Assembly (NCBI GenBank): GCA_026400835.1
Contig: JAPLOA010000083.1
Coordinates: 1 to 64,000 of the forward strand
Direction of reading: 5' to 3'
Source of the DNA: Planctomycetales bacterium
GTDB taxonomy: Bacteria; Planctomycetota; Planctomycetia; Planctomycetales; Planctomycetaceae
DNA: 64,000 bases
The notes under the pieces were generated by a model. That model was not told the origin of the DNA. It worked only from the letters and a program-made list of their open reading frames with translations, and did no database searches. Position numbers and translations under genes: made by a program. Below are positions 27,420 through 35,585 of this stretch, one piece after another. Position 1 is the stretch's first letter; each line of letters opens with the position of its first letter.

Positions 27420-28097
27420 TCAGAAGTAATTGATTCCGGAGAAATGAGAGCGAACCTGCACGAAAGCTTCCAGCAGTTTCGTGGGTGATTGAGGCTGCGA
27501 AACGACGAGGGCAACACGGTCGGCTGTTAGACGCACTTGTCCCGGGATGCCTTTCAGGGACACATGACACCATGTCGTGTTCCGATCGTAATCCAGAGTG
27601 ACCGTCTCGAGGCCTCGTTCTTCAATTTGATCTATGAAGTCTGCCAGATCGATGGCCGCCGGAGGCAGCAGCTCCACCGTGTCGAACAGGTTGCCGAACA
27701 CTGAAGAGAAAGCCGACGAAAAGATCTGCGCTGGCGAACGGAATTCCGCCACCTGTCGGCGCCAAACGACCTCGGAGGGATCGTCGGGAGCAATCGAGGC
27801 GATGATCTGATAGTCAAACCACGGCGTCGAAATCATTGCGGCTCCCGATTCGGGGTCGGTGACCTGCAGATCGACACGTTTAAACTTCAGGAGTTTTCGA
27901 AAGTCGGCAAAACGAGTTTCGAGGTCGGCCGCCAGATCTTCAGCAGCAATTCGGCCGACAAAGCTGTTGGTGTGTTCTGTGGACTCGGTCGGTATTTGAT
28001 GCCCCTTGCGAAATCCCTGCAGATCGCGCACACGAGAACGCTGCTCTTTAACGAGCGTGACGTTCGCAAGATGGATCGATTCTGGCTCCGAAGGCAT
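27420..28097 (-). CDS. Protein of unknown function
   Basis: A 225-residue soluble protein with no signal peptide and no catalytic motif I can name. It has a mixed alpha/beta pattern: FRKLLKFKRVDLQVTDPESG, STPWFDYQIIASIAPDDPSE, and a C-terminal TTWCHVSLKGIPGQVRLTAD followed by LLEAFVQVRSHF. ATG 28097 starts MPSEPESIHLANV; an ATG at 28130 in frame is an alternative. It converges tail to tail with the unknown gene at 26878-27414 with a five-base gap, leaving no room for an independent terminator. Confidence 0.65.
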   Translation of the reverse strand: MPSEPESIHLANVTLVKEQRSRVRDLQGFRKGHQIPTESTEHTNSFVGRIAAEDLAADLETRFADFRKLLKFKRVDLQVTDPESGAAMISTPWFDYQIIASIAPDDPSEVVWRRQVAEFRSPAQIFSSAFSSVFGNLFDTVELLPPAAIDLADFIDQIEERGLETVTLDYDRNTTWCHVSLKGIPGQVRLTADRVALVVSQPQSPTKLLEAFVQVRSHFSGINYF

Positions 28098-28257
28098 AGG
28101 ATTCCGCGTCAATGGTCGCTGCTGACGCATTCTAATTTTTGTAAGCAGGCGGATGTGTTCTGTTGGTCGTTTTGTGTCACGTGCTTAAGATCGTGATGAG
28201 GCCAAATGCTATTGTCAACTACCCCATGAACAGAGTTCTGGGAACGGAGAGTCGGAA

Positions 28258-28815
28258 ATGCAAAGTAAAGCGACGACGGTTGATCAGTATCTTAAAGAAC
28301 TGCCTGAAGATCGACGAGCCGCTCTCTCGGCGATTCGAACGATGATTCTGAAGAACCTCGACAAGGATTTCGAAGAGGGAATTCAGTATGGAATGATTGG
28401 CTACTACGTTCCGCACCGCATTTTCCCTGACGGATACCATTGCGATCCCAGGCAGCCTCTGCCATTTGTCAGTGTGGCGTCGCAGAAGAATCACATGGCG
28501 GTTTATCTGATGTGCATCTACATGGGGCAGTCTGAAGATCAATTCCGCAGTGCCTGGCTCAGGACCGGCAAGAAACTGGACATGGGGAAGAGTTGTATCC
28601 GATTCAGGAAGCTGGAAGACGTTGCCCTCGATGTCATTGCAGGCGTGATTCGAAACGTCACGGCAAAAGATTTCGTTGCCAGATATCAGGAACAACTGCA
28701 GAAGTCCGCGGCGAATAAGCCTGTAAAGAAAACAGCAGGAGCTGCTGCAAAAAAAACTTCGATGAAAAGTGCGAAGTCTGCGAAAGCGGTACCGAAGAAA
28801 GTGAAGAAGAAATGA
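28258..28815 (+). CDS. DUF1801/YdhG-like protein with histone-like Lys/Ala tail
   Basis: A 185-residue protein. Residues 1-140 match the DUF1801 (YdhG/YdeI-like) fold: TVDQYLKELPEDRRAALSAI, then EEGIQYGMIGYYVP and a late MGKSCIRFRKLEDV. The last 35 residues are almost only Lys, Ala, Ser and Thr (KPVKKTAGAAAKKTS... ending PKKVKKK), like a histone-H1 tail, which suggests nucleic-acid binding. The function of DUF1801 itself is unknown; relatives are small soluble proteins in iron or stress contexts. The GTCGGAA region upstream gives a weak ribosome site. A large hairpin begins immediately after the stop codon. Confidence 0.85.
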   Translation: MQSKATTVDQYLKELPEDRRAALSAIRTMILKNLDKDFEEGIQYGMIGYYVPHRIFPDGYHCDPRQPLPFVSVASQKNHMAVYLMCIYMGQSEDQFRSAWLRTGKKLDMGKSCIRFRKLEDVALDVIAGVIRNVTAKDFVARYQEQLQKSAANKPVKKTAGAAAKKTSMKSAKSAKAVPKKVKKK

Positions 28816-28885
28816 ATCGTTTAACGGCAAGCCGCAGGCGTCGGCGAAATCTCACGATGACGCCTCCGGCTTGCCGTTAAACGAT
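28816..28885. repeat. 27-bp near-perfect inverted repeat
   Basis: Arms 28816-28842 and 28859-28885 pair over 27 bases with one mismatch (core cgtttaacggcaagccg) around a 16-base loop. It lies between convergent genes (DUF1801 protein and 6-phosphofructokinase) directly after the stop codon. It may act as a bidirectional transcription barrier, but no T-tract follows on either side, so it may instead be a REP-like element. Confidence 0.8.
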
Positions 28886-28952
28886 TGAGTCAATCGAGCA
28901 ATACCGCTCTGCCGCTGACAAGCACTTGGCGGTATCCAGTTAGTCCGGATAC

Positions 28953-30326
28953 TCAAACGTAACGAATACGTTTTCGGATGTCGGTATTCACACTCTGGTA
29001 GCGATTGCTGAGGCTTCCGGCGCTGAACATTTGCGTGCGGATCGCTTCCACGTCATCAAGTCCAATCGCATTGGTAAAGATCGGCTTCAGATAGTCCATG
29101 CCGAACTCTGAAAGCTGCATGCGATGCGCATCGTACATTGATGGGTGGACTTCGCGAGGGTGAATCTCACCCCATTGATCCCGCAGTTTGTTGGCCGCGA
29201 TCGAACTCAGAGTGAAGCCTTTGTCGCTGTTATACTGAATTGTCGTGATTTCATTGGATTCGCCAGACGCCAGCAAATCGATTCCCTTGCCGCCAAGCTG
29301 GGAAGCATGGAAGCGATCGAACAGGATCGGGCGGCCGCCTCGCTGTGTATGTCCAATTTTTCGAGTGAACATGTTGGAAGAAGCGGGTTCGAAGGAACGC
29401 ATCTCGAGGAAAACGTCGTCACCCATCGACTTCGCCAGCATGTCGGCGAGAGTATCACCGGCTCCGCTGTAACGAATATTGCCAGCAGGATCGTAAGTCG
29501 GCATGGCTGCACCCAGCTCTCTTCCATCGGCGTCACGAACGCCTTCTCCGACAACAATCACAACATGCTTCTGCAGGTCGTAGAGCTGCGTTACTCGAGC
29601 CGTCAAATGATTCAGGTCCAGCGGTACTTCCGGAATCAGAATGATATCCGGCTGGGCATAGGCCGCGCCAAGAGCGATGTATCCCGACTGTCGTCCCATC
29701 ACTTCCACGATAGCGATGCGTCGATGACTTTCGGCTGTCGTTCGCAATCGCTCAATGGATTGTGCGACCACGAAAACCGCCGTTGCATAGCCCGGGGTCG
29801 CGTAATTAATGATGTCGTCCAGCCGCATTGTGTCTCGCGTTGGAACACGTTTCTCAATGAAACCACCGCCTGCTTTGGGTGCGTGAATCCACTCATTGGG
29901 TTCGTCGATGTAATTCAGACCAAGATCGTTATCGATTGTTTTTGGAGCGAGCACGCAAGGAAGAATCTCGGCGATTGGCTGCATACCATTGATCGTTCCG
30001 TCGCCACCGATACAGATCAGACCATCAAGTTTCAGCTTCTTGACGTGAGCAGCCACAAGTTCCAGTTTGTCAGTGCAGGTTTCGTCGAGGTAGGTTCTGG
30101 AAGAGCCCAGCAGAGTTCCTCCTTTGCACGGATCCAGTTCCGGAATTGCCGTGAAGAGTGGATTCAGATAAACATGCGGAACTCGACTGTCGAGCAATCC
30201 CGCATAACCTCGCTGCAGGCCGATCAGTTCAATCTTCAGGGCATTCGCACGCTCGACAGCGCCGTAGATTGTTGCATTGAGAGCGGGAGTGTCACCGCCA
30301 GCCGTCAAAATCCCGATGCGCTTCAT
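28953..30326 (-). CDS. pfkA: 6-phosphofructokinase
   Basis: A 457-residue phosphofructokinase, converting fructose 6-phosphate to the 1,6-bisphosphate. It begins MKRIGILTAGGDTPALNA; nucleotide and substrate motifs are GGDGTINGMQ (107-116), PKTIDNDLG (128-136), RDTMRLDDI, VEVMGRQSGYIAL and IGHTQRGGRP. It is longer than E. coli PfkA (about 320) and belongs with the long group. The donor-determining positions read Gly110 and Lys129, an ATP-like glycine with a PPi-like lysine, so the phosphate donor should be tested. ATG 30326 is preferred over the adjacent GTG 30329. It begins 16 bases after the aspartate kinase stop; AGGA lies upstream, so the two are likely one operon. Confidence 0.93.
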   Translation of the reverse strand: MKRIGILTAGGDTPALNATIYGAVERANALKIELIGLQRGYAGLLDSRVPHVYLNPLFTAIPELDPCKGGTLLGSSRTYLDETCTDKLELVAAHVKKLKLDGLICIGGDGTINGMQPIAEILPCVLAPKTIDNDLGLNYIDEPNEWIHAPKAGGGFIEKRVPTRDTMRLDDIINYATPGYATAVFVVAQSIERLRTTAESHRRIAIVEVMGRQSGYIALGAAYAQPDIILIPEVPLDLNHLTARVTQLYDLQKHVVIVVGEGVRDADGRELGAAMPTYDPAGNIRYSGAGDTLADMLAKSMGDDVFLEMRSFEPASSNMFTRKIGHTQRGGRPILFDRFHASQLGGKGIDLLASGESNEITTIQYNSDKGFTLSSIAANKLRDQWGEIHPREVHPSMYDAHRMQLSEFGMDYLKPIFTNAIGLDDVEAIRTQMFSAGSLSNRYQSVNTDIRKRIRYV

Positions 30327-30342
30327 CACGTTTTCATTCCTG

Positions 30343-32136
30343 TCAGGTCAAACCAAACTCTGCTCGGAGCAACTGAAGAGCCCGATCACATTCGGATGCG
30401 GAAATCACTATACTCAATTTGATTTCGCTCGTATTAATCATCTGCACATTGATGCCGTTGTCACCCAGCGTCCGGAAGACTCGTCGACCAACATCCGTGT
30501 GGCTGCGAAGCCCGATTCCCGCGATCGTCAGCATGCCGATGTGTCGATCAGAAGTGACTGCGGACCCTTCATATCGCTCCAGAGCTTCTCGAAGAAGAAG
30601 CAATGATCGATCCAGATCACCAAACGGCACAGTGAAAGAGATTGTGGCGCGGTTGTCGCGAGCAACATTCTGAACAATCATGTCGACAAGGACACCGCCT
30701 TCGGCAATGGCTGTGAAAATGTCTTCCGCAATCCCGGATTCGTCAGGCAGGTTACTGAGGGTGACTCGCGACTGATTCATGTCAGCAGAGACGTCACTGA
30801 CGAGGATACTTTCCATACCCTCAAGGCGCGATACGATGTCATCAGCGACCGCGGCCTGAGACGCATCGCTGGCTCCGTTACGGCGACTGGTGGCAACGTA
30901 TCCGACCTGTGGCAATGCCGCACTGGCCTGATGAAGCTCAAATCCTTCATGGACAGCAAGAACCGCGTCGCTGCAACGTTCGCGGTCAATCAATACAGAG
31001 ATCTTGATCTCGCTCGTTGTGACCACTTTGATATTGATCGAATGTTTGGCCAAAACTTGAAACATCCGAGCAGCAACGCCGGTGTGAGACTGCATCCCGT
31101 GTCCGACAATGGAGACCTTTGACAAGCCAGTCTGAGTCGTGACTTCCTGTGCGCCCAAGCTCTGTGCGGTTACCTGAACGACTTTCATCGCCGCCGGAAG
31201 TTCGTCTTCAGCCACAGTGAAAGAAACGTTGGCATAGCCTTCTCGAGCAACATTCTGAACGACCATGTCGACGGGAATTTTGGCTGACGACAACGCGGTG
31301 AAGAGACCGCTCATGACACCCGGCTGATCCGGCAGACCAACGAGACTAATCAACGCTTCATTACGGACAAATGCGACGCCGCTGACGATCGACGTAACAC
31401 CGTCGGCCTCCGGGGCAATCAATGTCCCAGGGCCATCGGAATACGATGGGCGAACTCGCAGATGGACGCGATACTTCTTCGCGAACTCGATCGATCGGGA
31501 GTGCATCACGCCGGCGCCAAGGCTGGCGAGTTCCAGCATCTCATCGTAAGAAATCCGCTCGACCTTTCGTGCGGATGAAACCAGACGCGGGTCCGTTGTA
31601 AACACGCCTTCAACGTCGGTGTAGATTTCACAAAGTTCCGCATTCATTACGGCCGCCAGCGCTGTGGCTGTTGTATCGCTGCCACCACGTCCCAGCGTGG
31701 TGATGTTCATATTCGAGTCCACGCCCTGGAAACCGGCCGCGATGACGATGTTGCCTGCAGAGAGCAGTTCGCGCATTCGTTGAGTTGAAATGCTGACGAT
31801 ACGTGCTTTGGTGTGAGTCGTGTCGGTCAGAACACCGATCTGCGCGCCGGTCAGGCTGATGGCTTCTTCGCCCAATTCGTGGACGGCCATGGCCATAAGC
31901 GCAACGGATTCCTGTTCGCCCGTGGAGAGCAGCATGTCCATTTCGCGAGGTCGAGGTGTTTTGGTGATTTCAGCCGCGAGGTCCACGAGTTCATCTGTTT
32001 TGTGACCTCGTGCACTGACGACAACGACAACGTCGTAACCTTTGCGTTTGGCATCGACGGCCCGCTGAGCTGCCTGACGAATTTTCCCGGCATTCGCAAC
32101 GCTGGTGCCGCCAAACTTCTGAACAATAACCGCCAC
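30343..32136 (-). CDS. lysC: Aspartate kinase with four ACT domains
   Basis: Aspartokinase (597 residues from GTG 32136), catalysing the first step to Lys, Thr and Met. The kinase domain has the N-terminal VQKFGGTSVANAGKI, FQGVDSNMNITTLGRGGSD and YTDVEGVFTTDPRLV. After about residue 260 come two tandem ACT pairs: ISLVGLPDQPGVMSGLF and VSIVGHGMQSHTGVAARMF, then VTLSNLPDESGIAEDIF and LTIAGIGLRSHTDVGRRVF. The usual enzyme has one pair; a duplicated pair is known from cyanobacteria and some other phyla. The ACT domains bind Lys or Thr for feedback control. ATG 32163 would add a non-family MSLFERVEI prefix. It is co-directional with, and 16 bases from, pfkA. Confidence 0.95.
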   Translation of the reverse strand: MAVIVQKFGGTSVANAGKIRQAAQRAVDAKRKGYDVVVVVSARGHKTDELVDLAAEITKTPRPREMDMLLSTGEQESVALMAMAVHELGEEAISLTGAQIGVLTDTTHTKARIVSISTQRMRELLSAGNIVIAAGFQGVDSNMNITTLGRGGSDTTATALAAVMNAELCEIYTDVEGVFTTDPRLVSSARKVERISYDEMLELASLGAGVMHSRSIEFAKKYRVHLRVRPSYSDGPGTLIAPEADGVTSIVSGVAFVRNEALISLVGLPDQPGVMSGLFTALSSAKIPVDMVVQNVAREGYANVSFTVAEDELPAAMKVVQVTAQSLGAQEVTTQTGLSKVSIVGHGMQSHTGVAARMFQVLAKHSINIKVVTTSEIKISVLIDRERCSDAVLAVHEGFELHQASAALPQVGYVATSRRNGASDASQAAVADDIVSRLEGMESILVSDVSADMNQSRVTLSNLPDESGIAEDIFTAIAEGGVLVDMIVQNVARDNRATISFTVPFGDLDRSLLLLREALERYEGSAVTSDRHIGMLTIAGIGLRSHTDVGRRVFRTLGDNGINVQMINTSEIKLSIVISASECDRALQLLRAEFGLT

Positions 32137-32292
32137 GATCTCTACCCGCTCAAACAGTGACATGTATGGGAACTCGCGGATTCGCGAGAGGCGGGGAGTT
32201 TATCGATCCACTCTACCGTTGTCATCCACGTGAAACTTCCCGCAGAAATTCTCGAACGATGAACCGGAAAGATTCCTGGTGTACTGATCGTA

Positions 32293-33237
32293 TTAATTCA
32301 GCCACGGCCCCAATTTAGCGAGAATCTCTGCCAAAATCGGCGTGTCGCTTTCGGGCCGTTCGGGGCTCTGAGGATGTGTCAAAGTCGACTTTAGCCAGCC
32401 TCGTTGATAAAGAAACATGGCGGCTGAATGTTTGTAAGCGGGGACCGGAACTCGGAATGCGAAGAATCCCAGATACTGCAGGACATCGTTCAACTGAAAG
32501 AAATCCGCATCGCCTGCAGCCCACATGGCATCTCGCTTGGCAAACAAATCCGGCGCAAAACTGCTCAGGCCCAGCAGGTAGTCGCTGCCGTACATGACCA
32601 TATCAATCGCCAGGTCATTGCCGGTCAGAACCATAAAGTCGGGACGAATCTCGTCCCGCCATTTCAGTCGCTGCCATTCGAGTTCTCGCTGCAGCGAGGA
32701 ATGTTTGGCACCGAGGCATCGAGGGATTTGCAGAAGTCCGCGATAAACCTGTTCGCTGTAGATACGTCCAAAGGGGGCGAACATCGTTCCCAGCTCGAAG
32801 CCGATGAACCTGTCGCAGGCTTGACCAATTTGAGTGTAAGCGTTGATGATGGCCGCGTCAGGCTGCTGAGTCAGTCCATACGACTGAAAGATCACCGGCG
32901 TGCCGCCGTGCTTTTGGATCTCTTCCATCCGCTGACTGTATAATGGCAGATTGAAAGAACTCCCCGGAGTATCTTTGACAAATGCGCCGGCGACGAACAT
33001 CCGCCCGGCCATCACAGCCTGAGTTCTCTGCAGGACTTCCAGACGCGTTGAGTCATCCAGCAGGTTGACGTAGCCCGTATCCATGTTGACTGCGGGTGAA
33101 AGTCCGGCGTCACAAGTGCGGGCCACATGAGCTTCGAATGAATTCCAGTCGACTTCGCCGGGGGCAAGAAACGGCAGAAGCACTGCTGACATCCCGGTGA
33201 TTTTTCGACGCGGGCGAAGTTGCGAGAATGGAGACAT
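32293..33237 (-). CDS. DapA-like (dihydrodipicolinate synthase/NAL family) aldolase
   Basis: A 314-residue class I aldolase-type TIM barrel. The N-terminal strand [19 protein letters not shown] is followed by barrel strands and the Schiff-base lysine in CLGAKHSSL (Lys178); later [14 protein letters not shown] fits the family. Members include dihydrodipicolinate synthase, N-acetylneuraminate lyase and several keto-sugar-acid aldolases. The gene lies 45 bases downstream of a sulfatase on the same strand and not with lysine genes, so a role in breaking down a sugar acid from a sulfated glycan is plausible but inferred. No clear ribosome site precedes the ATG. Confidence 0.85.
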   Translation of the reverse strand: MSPFSQLRPRRKITGMSAVLLPFLAPGEVDWNSFEAHVARTCDAGLSPAVNMDTGYVNLLDDSTRLEVLQRTQAVMAGRMFVAGAFVKDTPGSSFNLPLYSQRMEEIQKHGGTPVIFQSYGLTQQPDAAIINAYTQIGQACDRFIGFELGTMFAPFGRIYSEQVYRGLLQIPRCLGAKHSSLQRELEWQRLKWRDEIRPDFMVLTGNDLAIDMVMYGSDYLLGLSSFAPDLFAKRDAMWAAGDADFFQLNDVLQYLGFFAFRVPVPAYKHSAAMFLYQRGWLKSTLTHPQSPERPESDTPILAEILAKLGPWLN

Positions 33238-33282
33238 CTGAGACTCAGGAGGGAATGGGGATTGGTCGGTTCGGCCGACTGT

Positions 33283-35124
33283 TTATTCTGACTTCGTGGC
33301 ATGTTCATACAAGCGACGGACATATTCTTCGTCCGGGCCGACCGTAATCTCGTCTCGCACCGCGTTAATGAGCTGTTCGCCCGCTTCATCGATTTCCAGC
33401 ATTGCTGCATGACGGACAAATGTGTTTTCGGATTTGATCAGAGCTTTGAAGACAGCGGCGGCGTCTTCTGTCCTGTTGGTTCGTGCCAGGCCTGCTGCTG
33501 CGGCCAATTGAATAGCGGGATTCGAAGAACGGGCTACTTCACTCAATATGTCCGCAAACTGCTTCGCATTTTCCGCACGAGCCAGCAATGTGAGTTGCCA
33601 CCAGCGAACTGCTGGATCGGTATCGAGCTGACCTGAAATGGTCGTCGCTGTGGTTGGATCGAGATGCGATGTTTGTTTCGCGGCTTCCAGCAGTCGTTGA
33701 ATACGAAGCTTTCCTGCGTCGCCCTGAAACGTCTTCCAGCGAGAGCCATGTTCATGTTCCGCCTCGTCCAGCATGATTTCCGGCAGCAAATGAACATCTC
33801 GGACTTCGACCTGCCAGCGATCACATTCTGCACGCAGTATTTCCAGCGTGGCTTTGTGAGCCGGATCATTCGCGAGGTTGACCAGCTCCCACGGATCGGC
33901 TTCAAGATCGTAAAGCTCTTCAGCCGCTCGAGGAGACTCGAACCATTGTGAAGATTGCGGGGCTAACTCACCCGCGGCCAGCAGACTTCGCATTTCGCGA
34001 AGAATCTCGTTCTGTTCGCCATAGGCGACATGCTGCAACGCCGGACGCCACGGCATCAAATTTCTGACATATCGATGAGTGCGGCTGCGAACCGTACGTA
34101 TCATGTCGAAACGTTCGTCCAAACGGTCACGGGCGCCGTAGATGTACTCGTGGCCGTCGTGGTTCTGCTTGCCGAGAAAAGGGATACCATGCATGTGATC
34201 CGGAAGTGGAATTCCCGCGAGACTCAGCACAGTTGGCCCCAGATCAATCAGGCTCACCATAAGGTCATTTTTTGTTCCGGCCGGAGTGGAGTGAAGCTCG
34301 TCACGAAGTTTCTCTGGGACGCGGACCATCAGAGGAACATGCGAGCCGCTGTCATAGGTCCAGCGTTTGGAGCGAGGAAGTCCATTACCGTGATCGGACC
34401 AAAACATCACGATCGTGTTCTCTGCAAGGCCGGCGTCTGATAACTCCAGCAGCAGGGTTCCCACCTCCTGATCCATCACAGTAATAATGTCCGCCAATCG
34501 CGCGAGGTCTGCTCGAACGGCGGGTGTGTCCGGATAAATCGGAGGAACGATCATGTCCTCGGCCTTGTGACGCCGCGATGCCGGAAGATCCTTGACCACA
34601 TCAATCCAGCCCTTTGGCCAGACTTTACTTTCATGAGTCATCGTCAGGTTGAAGACCGCAAAAAAAGGCGTCTCCTTTGACGGGCGATTCTTCCAGTGAG
34701 CTTTCCCGGAGGACTCATTCCAGACTGCTTTCTGATTCCAGACGAGGTTGTAATCTGTCTTACTGTTGTTTGTGCAGTAATAGCCTGCTTCCTTCAGGTA
34801 CTGCGGAAAGAGCTTCACGTGATCCGGCAGAACGGCCTTCGATCGCATGTGATTGGCACCCAGCGAAATGGGATACATCCCTGTGATGATCCCAGTGCGA
34901 CTTGGTGCACAAACGCCGTGGCAGGAAAACGCATGCGTGAACAGAGTGCTTTCAGTCGCGAACTTGTCAAGGTTCGGCGTCGTGGCCGTGGAGTCACCAT
35001 AGCAGCCCAATTGAGGACTGATATCTTCACAGCTGATCCAGACAATGTTCGGACGTTCGGCGGCTGAAGTCAGACTCGCAATGAGCATCAAGCACAGTGT
35101 AGTCAGGTGAAGGCGAAATCTCAT
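33283..35124 (-). CDS. Secreted sulfatase with C-terminal HEAT-like repeats
   Basis: A 613-residue sulfatase. A signal peptide (residues 1-21, ending LTSAA) precedes RPNIVWISCEDISPQLGCYG, giving the metal-binding Asp. The formylglycine site is Cys72 in CAPSRTG, so activation by a formylglycine-generating enzyme is expected. Later motifs MFWSDHGNGLPRSKRWTYDSG and SLIDLGPTVLSLAGI match the N-sulfoglucosamine-sulfohydrolase-like branch. The last about 115 residues contain HEAT-like helices (NPAIQLAAAAGLARTNRTED), an extra module. ATG 35124 is set by the signal peptide; the open frame extends far upstream without family-like sequence. It is probably co-transcribed with the DapA-like aldolase. Confidence 0.93.
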   Translation of the reverse strand: MRFRLHLTTLCLMLIASLTSAAERPNIVWISCEDISPQLGCYGDSTATTPNLDKFATESTLFTHAFSCHGVCAPSRTGIITGMYPISLGANHMRSKAVLPDHVKLFPQYLKEAGYYCTNNSKTDYNLVWNQKAVWNESSGKAHWKNRPSKETPFFAVFNLTMTHESKVWPKGWIDVVKDLPASRRHKAEDMIVPPIYPDTPAVRADLARLADIITVMDQEVGTLLLELSDAGLAENTIVMFWSDHGNGLPRSKRWTYDSGSHVPLMVRVPEKLRDELHSTPAGTKNDLMVSLIDLGPTVLSLAGIPLPDHMHGIPFLGKQNHDGHEYIYGARDRLDERFDMIRTVRSRTHRYVRNLMPWRPALQHVAYGEQNEILREMRSLLAAGELAPQSSQWFESPRAAEELYDLEADPWELVNLANDPAHKATLEILRAECDRWQVEVRDVHLLPEIMLDEAEHEHGSRWKTFQGDAGKLRIQRLLEAAKQTSHLDPTTATTISGQLDTDPAVRWWQLTLLARAENAKQFADILSEVARSSNPAIQLAAAAGLARTNRTEDAAAVFKALIKSENTFVRHAAMLEIDEAGEQLINAVRDEITVGPDEEYVRRLYEHATKSE

Positions 35125-35585
35125 TGGGCATGGGCCTTGTTCGGTCAGGAGCGATCTCAATGGGGGCCGAGATGATATCTGATTGTTGAAAACGGTAAAC
35201 GCAATGCCCACTTGGACTGCGGCAGCCTGCTGCCGCTTTCGTGCAGGCAGCCTGCTGCCGAACCGCTCGTTGTGTGCCCTCGTTGTGCGCCGGTCAATGA
35301 TCACGCACTTGAAATCGATCGAAGGTCTCCCTGTTTTGGGGAGCGGTTGCGGCGTGGTCTTGAGACCTGCGGTGCTCGGTCGTAGACCGGCCACAACGAA
35401 AGACCGGTGATCCACAGCAGGCTGTGGATCGGAAAGCTGCAGCAGGCTGCCGCAGTCCAAAGTGAGAACGCAGACCACCGAAATGGTTACTTCCCGGGCG
35501 CGGGAGGACATTGCATCGCTGGACCTTCGGCTATGATGTCTGGTCGTTGAGTTGCGAATGAGAAGATGCCTGTCGGAGAAGATGA
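35125..35585. other. Divergent intergenic region
   Basis: This 461-base region lies between the divergent sulfatase and creatininase-family genes. The in-frame upstream extension of the sulfatase open frame covers it, but the translation is not protein-like. It contains the long inverted repeat listed separately; GGAGA at 35575-35579 serves the creatininase-family gene. Confidence 0.5.
35212..35460. repeat. Perfect 22-bp inverted repeat enclosing 205 bases
   Basis: Arms 35212-35233 and 35439-35460 are exact reverse complements (core ttggactgcggcagcctgct). Inside, the word gcagcctgctgccg recurs at about 35247-35260, and tccacag/ctgtgga (35411-35428) forms a small hairpin. The arrangement resembles a small non-coding mobile element (MITE-like) or a nested REP cluster between divergent genes. 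No transposase frame is inside. Confidence 0.75.

Noticed and set aside
29145-30422. A 425-codon plus-strand frame opposite pfkA
   Set aside because: 6-phosphofructokinase is unmistakable on the minus strand; the antisense translation has no family signature.
30343-33237. A lysine-biosynthesis operon made of lysC and the DapA-like gene
   Set aside because: The DapA-like gene ends about 130 bases from lysC and sits right behind the sulfatase; its sequence fits the wider aldolase family and not clearly dihydrodipicolinate synthase.
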